64,000 nt of DNA, taken from assembly GCA_019044685.2 (NCBI GenBank), contig JAGTXX020000006.1, positions 2,189,501-2,253,500 on the forward strand. The letters are read 5' to 3'. Under the pieces are notes generated by a model. The model was not told the origin of the DNA and did no database searches. It worked only from the letters and a program-made list of their open reading frames with translations. This DNA is from Nannochloris sp. 'desiccata'. Lineage: Eukaryota > Chlorophyta > Trebouxiophyceae > Chlorellales > Chlorellaceae. Below, piece after piece: positions 31,172 to 41,006 of the stretch. A program made the translations under genes and the position numbers. Position 1 is the stretch's first letter. Every line of letters begins with the position of its first letter.

Positions 31172-32373
31172 ACGATGCCCTCAGAGATCTACTAGCCAAG
31201 AAAAAAGCAGTGAATCTAAACACCTGTGAATGGCAAAAAGCAGAAGAACTCTTTACCTCCGTACAACGCTTCCTTGTAGCCCTTGGTGCTACCCTTGTCA
31301 AAGACAGACGGTGTAGGGCAGCAGGAGCAACCTTCCCTCCAAGAAAGAGAAAGTTTTCTTCCCTGTCTTCAGCAGCAGCAGCAGCAGATCATGTTCGTTT
31401 ATATACCCTCTCTCTAGCCGCAGCTCAAGGCCGATATTTAAGTCTAGAGCAATTTCAAGGGGCTATTGCACGTGCAGTGGACTCCATCTCAAAAGCAGCA
31501 GCAGAAGAAGAGAAAACTGGACGTGAACTTCTTCATCATGGTGATGCCGTTGCACTTTCTTTTTCAATCCAAGATCAAATAGCCTCTGCCTGTCATGCGT
31601 TAAGGACGAGTTTAGAGTTGGATGATCCGGTGAATGCGAGGTTATTACGTGCTGCAACAGGGTTTGCTTCCGATGTGGCTATTGTGTATCAGCAGAAAGA
31701 AGCAGAAGCAGTGGTGGAGGTGATGAGAGCTGAGGCTGAGGCGGCGGCGGTGGCAGAAAAAGAAAAAGAAGAAGCAGAGGATGCACAAGCTGCTGCTGAA
31801 GAAGCAGAACAAGAGTTTGAAGAAAAGGAAGGACAAGAAGAAATAATTGAAGTCGATACAGAGGCAGAGGCAGAGGAGGGAGAAGAAAGACAAGAACAGG
31901 ACCCTGCCATTCAAAGGCAAGTGGCCAAAGAAACTCCTGCTGGCTCTCCTGTTTTTATTCCTGGTAGTCAACGTGAGCCTGAAGTAGATGAAGAGAAGTC
32001 TACGCCTACCTCAGAACCTCCCAAAGAGCTTGAAGAACAGCCGGCAGTGCCTGCTGCTTCTTGCTCCAATCCCTTGGTAGCAGCAATTTATCGAGCCGCA
32101 GCTCAAATTCAGACCGACCTTCTTGAGCGTGTACAGCTTAATAGCAACAGCATTTCTGCTTTAAATACCCAATCATCTGATAAAATTGAATATTCTTGTG
32201 CATGGCGTGCTGTGAATGAAGCTCTACCTGTGCTCGTAGCAAAAGGAATGGCAGCTTGTGATGCAGCACTGAAGACGGCAATACCCACCGCTCCTATATG
32301 TAGCAATGAAGATGAAGTAGCCGAGCTTTGCAGAGCCTTTGTAGATACTCTTATCAGAAACTTGAATGAATGA
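27655..32373 (+). CDS. ePHD zinc finger-AAA ATPase (plant CDC48-related/ATAD2-like), three exons
   Basis: Exons 27655-27789, 27875-28086 and 28218-32373 give 1500 residues. Exons 1-2 encode an extended PHD-type finger: CGFCQQP, YYVHRPCALWSPEV, KCTKCG, CRVPKCRETYHALCAHEAGC, YCIACPTH. Exon 3 has a basic region (GKRGGKKKRGH), then an AAA module at ~390-530: Walker A HGVPGTGKT, Walker B IIFLDEIDAL, STNRPDDIDPALRRPGRFDRE. A second AAA-like segment (~780-1010) lacks a Walker A Lys. Poly-Ala, a PPRKRKF nuclear signal (~1158) and a Glu-rich coil follow. No bromodomain is evident. Arabidopsis At3g15120, the AAA partner of the bromodomain ATPase BRAT1 in preventing silencing of methylated genes, has similar architecture. 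A chromatin role is inferred. Confidence 0.86.
31132..31170 (+). repeat. (GCT)13 coding microsatellite
   Basis: Thirteen GCT codons in a row give a polyalanine tract of the ePHD-AAA protein. It is likely to be length-variable. Confidence 0.9.
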
Positions 32374-32528
32374 ACAGCATGTTCATATTGATATCAGAGA
32401 CAACATGTAAAATATAGCCCCAGCAACTTTATGAATTTTTTTCGTGGTTTCTTGAGTTGAGATCAAAACTCTTTCGGAGAAGAATAATTCGTGATGCATT
32501 ACCGTTCATTTCAGTAAAATATTTCAAG

Positions 32529-33438
32529 ATGATGATGAAGAGCAAGATCACGGTCCAGTGGGCAGCATTGCCAAGAGCTGGTGTGCGCAAGAGCCATGTC
32601 AAGGCAGCGATCAAACATTCAATGCCTGCGCATATTGAGCCTGTAGAGAGGCCCGATGCAGGCAAGCAGCTTGGAAGTATCGTTAGTGCAACTGTGCTTG
32701 CTGCATCACTCATGTTTGGAGGTATGTGGTGAAAAAACTCACCTTTTACGTCTTCATCAACTTTTGTGTGGCGGGCGTTGCGTGAGTGAAATGCAACTCA
32801 ATTTGCCCCCCCCCTTATTCTTTCCCTCTCCATCTGCAGGCCCTGCTGAGGCTCGTATGGAAGGTGTCAATCGCCCTGAACTCCTGCCTCCAGGCCCTGT
32901 AACCCCTGTTATTGACGTCGCTGGCTTCTTAACTGATGGCCAAGAGGCTCGTATCAAGGCTAGAGCAGAGGCACTCGAAGAGGATACAGGTCTTAAATTG
33001 CGTGTATTAGCACAAAATTACCCTGAAACACCCGGATTGGCTATTAAGGACTATTGGGGAGTAGATGCAGATACAGTAGTATTCGTGTAAGCAGTAAATT
33101 TCGCTTCAAATAATGAAAAATTACAATTTACAATTACACAGCAGGTGCCAAGAGTATCCACAGTCTCTTCAGTCCTTCATCTCATTTTCTTTCTTTCTTT
33201 CTACAGGGCTGATCCTAACACTGGCAATATCTTAAATTTCAATGTTGGAGATAACGTCGATCTTTCAGTTCCGAGAACATTCTGGAGCCGTCTCGCTGGT
33301 CGGTTTGGCACTAAATTTTATTGGAGGGATAATGGGGAGGATGCCGCCATCGTAAATGCAGTTGCTGCTATTGACAATTGTTTACGCGAGCCACTGGGGA
33401 AATTGCAGTGTAATACTATCAGAGGGGAGCTAGAATAA
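32529..33438 (+). CDS. Thylakoid lumen 15 kDa-type TPM-domain protein, three exons
   Basis: Exons 32529-32721, 32840-33086 and 33207-33438 give 223 residues. The N-terminus (about 70 residues) is basic with a hydrophobic segment (GSIVSATVLAASLMFGGPAEA) that looks like a bipartite transit plus Tat/Sec lumen signal ending in AEA. The mature part has NRPELLPPGPVTPVIDVAGFL, TDGQEARIK, TGLKLRVLAQNYPETPGLAIKDYWG, VVFVADPNTGNILNFNVG and PRTFWSRLAG. This is near the plant thylakoid lumenal 15.0 kDa protein 2 (At5g52970) and the TPM (TLP18.3/Psb32) family. Psb32/TLP18.3 takes part in photosystem II repair; the 15 kDa branch is less studied. Start: the first ATG in frame; no ATG upstream. Confidence 0.88.
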
Positions 33439-33881
33439 TACGTGGCACTCCACGGCATTGTTAATTTAGAAATAGGACGACTTATTTAAATCCAACTGAA
33501 AAGTACGCATTCAACTGAAATATTACAGAAAAAACCGCCGGTGAAAAGAGTACTTACCAAAGGAAACAAAAACTGTGTAAGAAGTATTTAGTAGGCATGA
33601 AATGAACTGAAACCAGCAACACGGGGGGAGGGGAAGGTGCTAGGTTTATGGAAAAAGTAATCCAGTACAAAAGGAAATATCAATAACCATTTAAAAAACA
33701 GAAAACGACGGGGAGGAACAAAAATATAGAGAAGGCAAAAAAAAAAAAAAAAAAAAAAAGAGACTGACAGATATTGCTCATCATTATTCTAATTTTGGAA
33801 GAAACTAATAATATGATTACCGTATACGTCAAAAGGGTATGAAAATTAGCTAAATGTTTTTTAGTAAAAATAAGGTTCTTT
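33439..33881. other. Intergenic between convergent genes, 443 bases, with A23 tract
   Basis: 3' flanks of the lumen protein (plus) and the AIG1-like gene (minus). Contains an uninterrupted A23 run at 33737-33759 in purine-rich sequence. No gene recognised. Confidence 0.4.
33737..33759 (+). repeat. A23 homopolymer
   Basis: Twenty-three consecutive A residues in the intergenic region. It could be a retroposition scar or simple slippage; no flanking target-site duplication was found by eye. Confidence 0.8.
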
Positions 33882-34739
33882 TCAACTTTGCTTTTGAACT
33901 TTTTCTCTGCCCCTCCCGTTGATGCTGCTGCCAGGGTCTTGTTTTTGCAACAAGGACAACTTCACAAATTTGCCAAGCTCAAACGAAATAGCTACCAGAG
34001 CAATGCCCACCGACATAAATGCGCAATAGCCCATAGGGAAAGGCAACTTGTTAAGTACGGGATAAGGGAATTTACCGTAATATTGGCGGACCACAAGCAA
34101 CCACAATGCATAAGAGACTGCCAAAACGAGAGCTAAATGTCTTGATTTTCCACTAAAAGAGCGTTCTTCTACAATTATAAGATCGATCCACGCTACCCCA
34201 CTGTTCAAACTATGCACCGAGGCAGCCAACCACCAAGGACGGTCATTTTTTCCGCCTTCTACAAGTCCTTGAGTTGAGTTTTCAACAGCGTAAAACATGG
34301 CTGTGACGGTGTTTGCCAGACCGAAAGCTGCACAGGAAAGGCGATCTGCAGCTCGTCCTAGAGCATATTTACGTTTGCGGTTTTTAGAAATACGTGCTAA
34401 GATACAGAGGGAGAGCTGTAGCAGTTGCAGGGTGTAGGACCAGAAAGTTAAATAGCGGAAAAACCAGCCAAAGCCGGAGGATCCAGGAAGAGCTAATGCT
34501 GCTGGTGTGGTGTGCCAAACCCAGACACGGGCATACATGATGAATGCTATAAAATGAAAGACAAATGCAACATCACTGCGCCGAAGAAATCTGCAGAAGG
34601 TATGGGCGAAAGGAGGTCTTGATGAGGTAATCAATTTTGAATTTCAAGAGGGAAAGGTCGCAGTAGCCTTTTGTTTGACGATGCACCTGCTAGCTTCCTC
34701 AATAAGCTGAGGCTCGGCTGTCTGTGCTCTAGTGCGCAT
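33882..34739 (-). CDS. AIG1/ADTRP-like multipass membrane hydrolase, two exons
   Basis: Minus-strand exons 34739-34687 and 34590-33882 join in phase across a GTGCAT...CTGCAG intron and encode 253 residues. The long exon-2 frame alone has no suitable ATG; the 18-codon first exon supplies it (MRTRAQTAEPQLIEEAS). Six hydrophobic segments are visible, including VAFVFHFIAFIMYA, YLTFWSYTLQLLQL, AFGLANTVTAMFYA, VHSLNSGVAWIDLIIVEE and MGYCAFMSVGIALVAI. This matches the FAR-17a/AIG1-like family (human AIG1, ADTRP), which hydrolyses FAHFA lipids with an intramembrane Thr and His. Here Thr in YLTFWSYT and His in VHSLNSG occupy the expected places. Membrane location, probably ER or plasma membrane. Confidence 0.82.
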
Positions 34740-35481
34740 TATACTAGGTATTTTCAATGTTCTATTTGTCGAGTCTTCAGATGCTTTTTTGAAATGCTGC
34801 TGTTTTAAAAAACATCAATATGATACAATATTAAAAAAGCTATTCCTGTTCGAGCAATCCAATGTGTATCAGCAATGGTAGTTTACAATTTAAAAGTTTT
34901 AGAGTGATGACAAGGCCAGCTATCAACCTGGCCCTTTTTAATGCAAGACAAAAGTCGACGGAACAAAATGCAGTGGAAAACACTCTAGAAATTTAACGAC
35001 AAAGAACACCAGCCTTCAAAAATTTTCGGATCAATATGGTTTAGATTATTGTGACACTGAAAGAAGTTTACAATGAACGACTTCTTCTTGAGAGGCAGCA
35101 GCTGAAGTTCAGCCTGAGGCTCCAGCTTTCTTTCCACGAAAAAAATCTAAAGAGAGAATGATAAAAGGCAGAGAAGAATACGATCGGCTGAGAATATATT
35201 GTGCAAGGGCAAAGTCAAAGTCCAACTTTAATCATTAAGCGAAAAGGGAAAGGTGCGAGAAACAAAACATAGGTCTCTTATTATTCAAGACACGAGAAAA
35301 AACGTAGAAGTTGTAAAGAAATTTTTTTGTTTGCTTTCTTATTTATTTATTTACTGTAGCAATAAGAACCAAGGAGAAAAAAAAGGGGGAATAGAAATAA
35401 AAAATCTAAACGAGAAACTGGAGCTTCTTCATTCTTTTTAAAATAAAAACAAACACAGCCACCTGTTGTTTCAAACTTTTT
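34740..35481. other. Intergenic, 742 bases
   Basis: Upstream of the AIG1-like gene and downstream of the SBP-box gene (both minus). AT-rich, with no convincing frame or RNA gene; the right part is likely the SBP 3' UTR. Confidence 0.35.
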
Positions 35482-38046
35482 CTAGGTTTCTTGTAGTGGC
35501 GCTGGTTTTGCTTGCAACACCACCTCTGGCGCCGCAGCTTCTGCTTGAAGCAACGACATTAAGAGCTCTGGTGACGCTCCAGTTCTAGCAGGATGAGTTT
35601 CCGCGACAGCAGCTGCTGCTGCTGCTGCTGCTGGGGCTATCGCCGCAGGTGGTATTGATTGGGTCGGGGAATTTTGAGTCACCGCCTCTGCTTTAGAGCT
35701 CTCTAGCATCGCCATTAAGCGACGCATAACATCCTGCTGAGCAAGGGAAGGAGCAGATCTAGGTGGACTGGTTTCTGTCTTCAAACTGCCACCACCACAA
35801 GCAGGGACAGGGGCAGCTGGAGTTGTAGCAGCAGGTTCTGTCTTTACACCACCACCGCTACCAGCACCACCACCACCTCCAGGAGGGGCAGTTGTAGCAG
35901 GTTTGCCACCCGATCCTAGCAAGGTGGTAGCTGCTTGATGTCCAATAACTGCATAGGTAGCTTCATTTTGAGCCTTAAGCGCTGCGGCCAGCTGTTCAAT
36001 AAGACTCCCATTCTTAGGAGAGGGTGGTTTTGTAGAGGGAGCTTCTATTCCATCAGCAGTAGCTGCGACCACTGGCTCAGACTTGATAAAGACAGGCTCG
36101 ACACCACCTGCAGCACCTGGAGCGGCACCAGTGTTGGGAAGCGTGTTTACTAATTTACGAAGAGCGTCTAAAGCACTCTGCGCCCCAGCATTACGGTCTT
36201 GCTGAAGAGGGGCTTCAAGTCCGAATGAAGTGGCAAGCGCAGCGGCGGGAGAAGTAGGTGGCAGTGCTCGAGCATACAGCGCTTGCGGGTTGTATAGTTG
36301 CTGGTGGTGTCCTTGTTGCTGTACACCTTGAGGCGGGTAATACGCCGCTGCTCCAGCACCAGGTGGAACAGTACCGGACGCACCAGCTAATGATCTAATA
36401 ACATCAAGCAGCTGATGCGCAGCAGGCTGCTGAGGTGGAGGTGGGGGCGCTGCCGCCGCCGCCATTGCCGCCGAGGTCGCTGCTGGTAGTCCTGCCCCTG
36501 CCATCAAACTTTGCAGCAGCTGCCTACCCATGGCACGTTCTAATTCGGATACTGCTGCTGCCATTGCAGATGGATTGGAGCCAGGCCGTCCTGGCCCATA
36601 GGGCAGGTGCCCATGACCTGCGTGCTGCTGAGCATGCTGTGGCAAATATCCCCCAGCTCCACCGTGTAGTGATCCAGGCCACCCACTAAATTGACTAAAT
36701 CCACCAACACCTCCTCCATTTTGCTGATGCTGACGAGCAACACCAGCAGCGATAGACGACCGGCCATTATCAAGGTTAATGGCGTGGCCATTGATGTATT
36801 GCTGTGAGCGGAGAGGGGGGGCAGATGCTACAGGACGTGACAAAACCCTTGGAGGCCCTTGACGGACTGGTATAGGCGCATGGAGATGATGCACTGTTGC
36901 AGTAGGATCGTAGGTGTATGGTTCATCATCTACATGACCAGCATCTGGAGAATAATAGCCTCCCTGCCTCTGCTCCTGCTGCTGCTGCTGTCCATCGTGT
37001 TGGAGTTGTCCTTGTTCTGCTCCACTTCGTTCTTCCTCTTCTAATCCAGTCGCAGCAGCGAGTAATTGATCCAAGAAGCCATTATCCTCTTCTTGATCCT
37101 GATCTCGGCGTTGTTTTGCTGGCCGAGAAATGTGCTGTGCTTTATCAGGGGGAGGGAATTCTTTCGAAACTGGAATTCTAGCCCTCTTTTTTCTCGACTC
37201 CCCCCCACCGTTACTACCAAAATCGAAATCAAATTGAGTATTAAACCCTTCAAAACTGGTGGGAATACGTTTTCGTCCATTCGGACCTTGCCCGTACGGT
37301 ATAATGCCCGAGGTAGAGGTGGCACCAGCACCTGCTTTTCTACGGCGACTATTATGTTGAGCTAAACGAGCACGACAATTCCTTTTATCACCATCAAAGG
37401 CATCAAGATCATGAAATTTACCACACTGTTGACAGAATCGTTGAGGTGCACCGTCTACTAACAAAGCAGTGCTACGTAAATGTTCTTTACAGATGCGATA
37501 GCGTTGATAATACTCTGCTTGAGGTCCAAGGCCAAGGTTGCATCCGACCACGTGACAAATTAATGGAAGATCACGTCGAGAAATATCTCTCCTAGTGATT
37601 AAAGGTGATAATGTAGGAAGAGTGGAAATGTCGAAATCGTGTTGAGGAGCTGCTCCTGCTTGTGGGATGGCAAGCGCGGCAACTGCGATCAGATCAACCT
37701 CATTATCAGTGGCATCATCACCGTCAGCATTGCCGTCAAGGCCACCTTCATTACCAGTAATAGGGGAAGGTTCATCCTCTGGATTCATATCTTCGGTGTT
37801 TCCATTTTGATTGCTAAATGTAGGATTGTCTACAGCAATCTCTTCACTGTCATTTACAGCTGCGAGGCCGTCTCCATTTTCTGGTGCGGGTGCCTCAGTT
37901 AATGGGGTCTCTTCAGCCACCTTTGCTTCTGTATTTGCGGGCATTTTGTCATTACTGGCTGCTATTAGGTCCTTATCCTCTTGTTCTCGTGTTACTCTTT
38001 CGTTGGAGGGCTCTACGCCTGCTTCTATCATATCAGGCATGGTCAT
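35482..38046 (-). CDS. SBP-box (SQUAMOSA promoter-binding) transcription factor
   Basis: Intronless, 854 residues from the first ATG (38046); the frame is open a little upstream without ATG, so an extra 5' exon is possible. The SBP domain lies at ~164-238: first zinc site CHVVGC...CKEH, second site RFCQQCGKFHDLDAFDGDKRNC, and the bipartite nuclear signal KRNCRARLAQHNSRRRK that overlaps it. All eight zinc ligands are present. Outside the domain the protein is low complexity: an acidic N-terminus and Gln-, Pro-, Ala- and Gly-rich activation-like tracts. No ankyrin repeats, unlike Chlamydomonas CRR1. SBP factors bind GTAC-core sites and are restricted to the green lineage. Target genes unknown. 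Confidence 0.93.
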   Translation of the reverse strand: MTMPDMIEAGVEPSNERVTREQEDKDLIAASNDKMPANTEAKVAEETPLTEAPAPENGDGLAAVNDSEEIAVDNPTFSNQNGNTEDMNPEDEPSPITGNEGGLDGNADGDDATDNEVDLIAVAALAIPQAGAAPQHDFDISTLPTLSPLITRRDISRRDLPLICHVVGCNLGLGPQAEYYQRYRICKEHLRSTALLVDGAPQRFCQQCGKFHDLDAFDGDKRNCRARLAQHNSRRRKAGAGATSTSGIIPYGQGPNGRKRIPTSFEGFNTQFDFDFGSNGGGESRKKRARIPVSKEFPPPDKAQHISRPAKQRRDQDQEEDNGFLDQLLAAATGLEEEERSGAEQGQLQHDGQQQQQEQRQGGYYSPDAGHVDDEPYTYDPTATVHHLHAPIPVRQGPPRVLSRPVASAPPLRSQQYINGHAINLDNGRSSIAAGVARQHQQNGGGVGGFSQFSGWPGSLHGGAGGYLPQHAQQHAGHGHLPYGPGRPGSNPSAMAAAVSELERAMGRQLLQSLMAGAGLPAATSAAMAAAAAPPPPPQQPAAHQLLDVIRSLAGASGTVPPGAGAAAYYPPQGVQQQGHHQQLYNPQALYARALPPTSPAAALATSFGLEAPLQQDRNAGAQSALDALRKLVNTLPNTGAAPGAAGGVEPVFIKSEPVVAATADGIEAPSTKPPSPKNGSLIEQLAAALKAQNEATYAVIGHQAATTLLGSGGKPATTAPPGGGGGAGSGGGVKTEPAATTPAAPVPACGGGSLKTETSPPRSAPSLAQQDVMRRLMAMLESSKAEAVTQNSPTQSIPPAAIAPAAAAAAAAVAETHPARTGASPELLMSLLQAEAAAPEVVLQAKPAPLQET

Positions 38047-39664
38047 CGGGAGTTTCAAACGATGAATGAACCACTAGAGACCGCGTAACACAATTTAACA
38101 AGTTACGATGTAGTACCTACAGGTTGAAATAAGAAATTGATGCACAAATAGTAAATCTTCATGAATAACGCAGCCGCAAAAATTGCATTTCTTCATCATT
38201 GATGAGAATTTGGGCTCTAAGAAGCTTGAACACTCGCTTTGACGCTTCCTTCGCCACTTACCTGATATATAATTGCTCCTAAATAAATTTCAGTAGCGTA
38301 TTATTCGGTTACCGTGTGGTTAGTCGCCACTGTACAACTCTTCAAAGGTTGAAGTAGAGAGTACTTGGACGACAATTCGGTGCTCCTTCTTTGCCCCGTG
38401 CGACAACCTTCTGTTATATTCAGAATTTGCAAGCGCCGGTGCAAGGAGAGTTGCGAGGCCACTAGGACTATATCAAAATGGGGAAAAAATCGAATTGCCA
38501 ATGATTTCACTACCAAAACCAACCTCGTCGAGGTGGTTAACTGGTTAAGAATATTTTAAGATAATGGAAGTGCGGATTCTGCTGGACGGGCAAGAGAATA
38601 TAGGCGTTTTCACCTACCAGACCCTCGGCCAGCAACCTTCGTGCCAAGTAAGACCTGCCGAATTTCCCCGGCCAGTTTTGAGCCCTACGATCTGACTGAT
38701 AAGATGTTGGGGTTTACCCTGGTTAAGGTTTTTTCTGAATATTATTATTATCAAGAAGTGTTTAACAGAAACAGTCTTGCACTCAAATAAGTAAGTAACA
38801 TAATATCATAACAAATAAAACTCAACAAAGTTCTCACAATGGATGATGTAAAATAAAAGAAAGAAGCCAAAAAAAAAAAAGTGCCGGTCGGGTGAGTAAA
38901 AAATCTGGGTTTCTGACACCAGAGGGGACAGCCACAAACTAGCACAGATCAGGTCCATCACTGAAATGAGTAAACGGTCATTAAGTGAACTAAAATAAGG
39001 AAAATGCCCGTGTTTTGTGGCTCGTAGGGAAAAAAAATATAAAAAGAAAGAAAACTGGGGGTGAGCGGGGCAAAAAACCAGCCACAATACGAAAAGGGTA
39101 AGATAAACCGACCATGGTCTTTAAGCTCTAGGCTGAAAAATAAACGAGATGTCAGATTGAAGGATGACTACAACGGGGGATAGGTGTACGAAATGGTCCG
39201 ATAACGGACACGTGGAAAGCAGAAAACAATGCTGCCAGTGAAAGGAAATAAATGAAAGAAGGGAAAACAGCAGAAAAAGCGGAGAAAAATATAAAAGAAA
39301 GGGGAAAGAGAGAATAAAGAAGATCAATCGAACTACTGATATTTAATTAAGAGACAAAGTGGATGATGATATATGAAAGGAAAAAGAGATGGAAAAGTCA
39401 AAGAATAAAAAAAAATAAAAGAAGGGGGACCAGAGGAGAATTTAAAATTAAAATTTTTTTCTTCTCGTGGCTATGGGTTGTTGTGGTAAATAGCAGCACA
39501 GAAAGAACGTCTCCTGTTCCCAAGGTATTAGAAACGAGGAGACATATGAAATATCAAATGAAAGGTTGGCGGAAAAACATGAAAATAAAGAGGAAAGTAT
39601 AGAAACAAAAAAACCACTAGTGAACGAGCGAGCGAATTTCTATCGTGCTCGGTGGAGAAAAGAA
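38047..39664. other. Largest gene-free stretch, 1.6 kb
   Basis: Between the SBP-box gene (5' side) and the 3' end of the 39665-40655 gene. The right half is purine-rich on the plus strand, probably a C/T-rich 3' UTR read on the minus strand. The left half (38090-38760) is the SBP upstream region with a GC-richer patch at 38600-38720. No coding frame with recognisable content and no tRNA or snRNA by eye. Confidence 0.35.
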
Positions 39665-40655
39665 TCAAGAAGAAGGGCGAGGAAGCGATGCTTCCAAGGA
39701 CCTGCCTCTTCTATGCACCGCAGCTGCTGGTAACCTGAGCTTTAATTTCGTTAAAGGAGGAGGCACAGCGTTATTTGACGGCTCATTTACTTGCAGATTG
39801 ACAAAATCTACAGCAGCATCAGCAGCAAAGGTTGTGCAATCGCTCTGCTCTTCTTCTTCGGAAGCACAGGCCGGGTTCTGATCTGCAGTAACTACCGAAG
39901 CTACTTGGAACAGATCACGAGCGAGAGAATCATTATCAACTTCTTCAATGCTGCGGCAAGAAGAGGATGAAATCTCACTAGAACGGCGGACATGAGCTTG
40001 AGTTGCGGTGGTTGCTCCCGAGGGGAGGGTGCCTGGCAATTGAATGGCTGCTTTAAAGGTAGCTCCAGCAAATTCTGAGAGCTCTATGGGACAAGTATGT
40101 ACTCTGGTCATACTGCAGAGGAATAAAAAACAGAGAGAAGGGTCAGACAAAGTGAGTTGGATCTAAAGAGGGATAGTGCGGGTAGAGCTAGCAAAAAAAC
40201 GTCAATACAGAGATTGGCATAAAAATTAGGCAGTCGGAGACAGAAATGACAAGGTAATCGAGATCAATGGTTACTAACGTTGAAGGGATCTTCATTGGAG
40301 TGCTAGAACTGCTTGCTCTACTGCCAGGTGTTGTTGCTTCACTAAGTTCTGATGGCAGGTGAACCAGGTCTCTGAGTTGCAAATCTGCGTGGCTTAGACT
40401 CTTGCGAAACCCTGGAACTTGGGGTCTAGGAGTTGATTTTAGTCTCAGACGAGGCAACGGGTGGAATGTGTCTATTTTTAGGGCCTCTGCCAGTTTGCTA
40501 CGAGGTGAATCAGTTCGCGTTGATTGACTCTCCCTTGCGGCCAATACTGACGTTGGAGATGGAGAATAGTCTGCCACTTTAAAACCAACCACACGCAGAG
40601 TCGTGCGCACCGGCTCGCAACCTTCGCTCAACCTGCCGTCTCTTATTTCATCCAT
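39665..40655 (-). CDS. Unrecognised 274-aa protein, two exons
   Basis: Minus-strand exons 40655-40279 and 40112-39665 join in phase through a GTTAGT donor and CTGCAG acceptor. This turns ...KIPS/T into ...STMTRVHTCPIELSEFAG, and the frame stays open to the TGA at 39665. The product is hydrophilic and Ser/Thr/Pro-rich with several basic-Ser-Pro patches (DSPRSK, TPRP, TPGSR) that would suit kinase or cyclin-dependent phosphorylation. A short ordered segment (VHTCPIELSEFAGATFKAAIQLPG) may be the conserved core. A Cys-containing acidic region and a basic end follow. No membrane segment or known domain. Splice signals and frame length support a gene; function unknown. Confidence 0.6.
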
Positions 40656-41006
40656 GACTCGATTTAAATTTCAAAATCCAAGAGTCAAGACTGCATTGGG
40701 GCTCCTTCCGCTGCTGCGTCAAGATCAAGCCACCATTATGGGAATGGAAAGTGTCTCGTGACGCTGCATGCGGCTCTTTTAAGGAGCTTGCGGTGCTCCT
40801 TCAATCAGCCCATCGAATCACGACTTTCTTCCCCTCGCATCACGATTTCATAATTTTCTTTGGCTCACAGCCAGCAATTTTGCGTATCTTTTTTGTTTAA
40901 AGTATAATTCTGAAATTTCTATTTAACTACATACGAACATTCAGTACTCAATAGCTAATATATTTTACAAAAAATAGACCAAATTTAAAACAGTTTATCT
41001 CTCTTT
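40656..41006. other. Intergenic, 351 bases
   Basis: Upstream of the 274-aa gene and 3' flank of ABCI11. Contains AT-rich sequence at 40900-40990. Nothing recognised. Confidence 0.35.
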
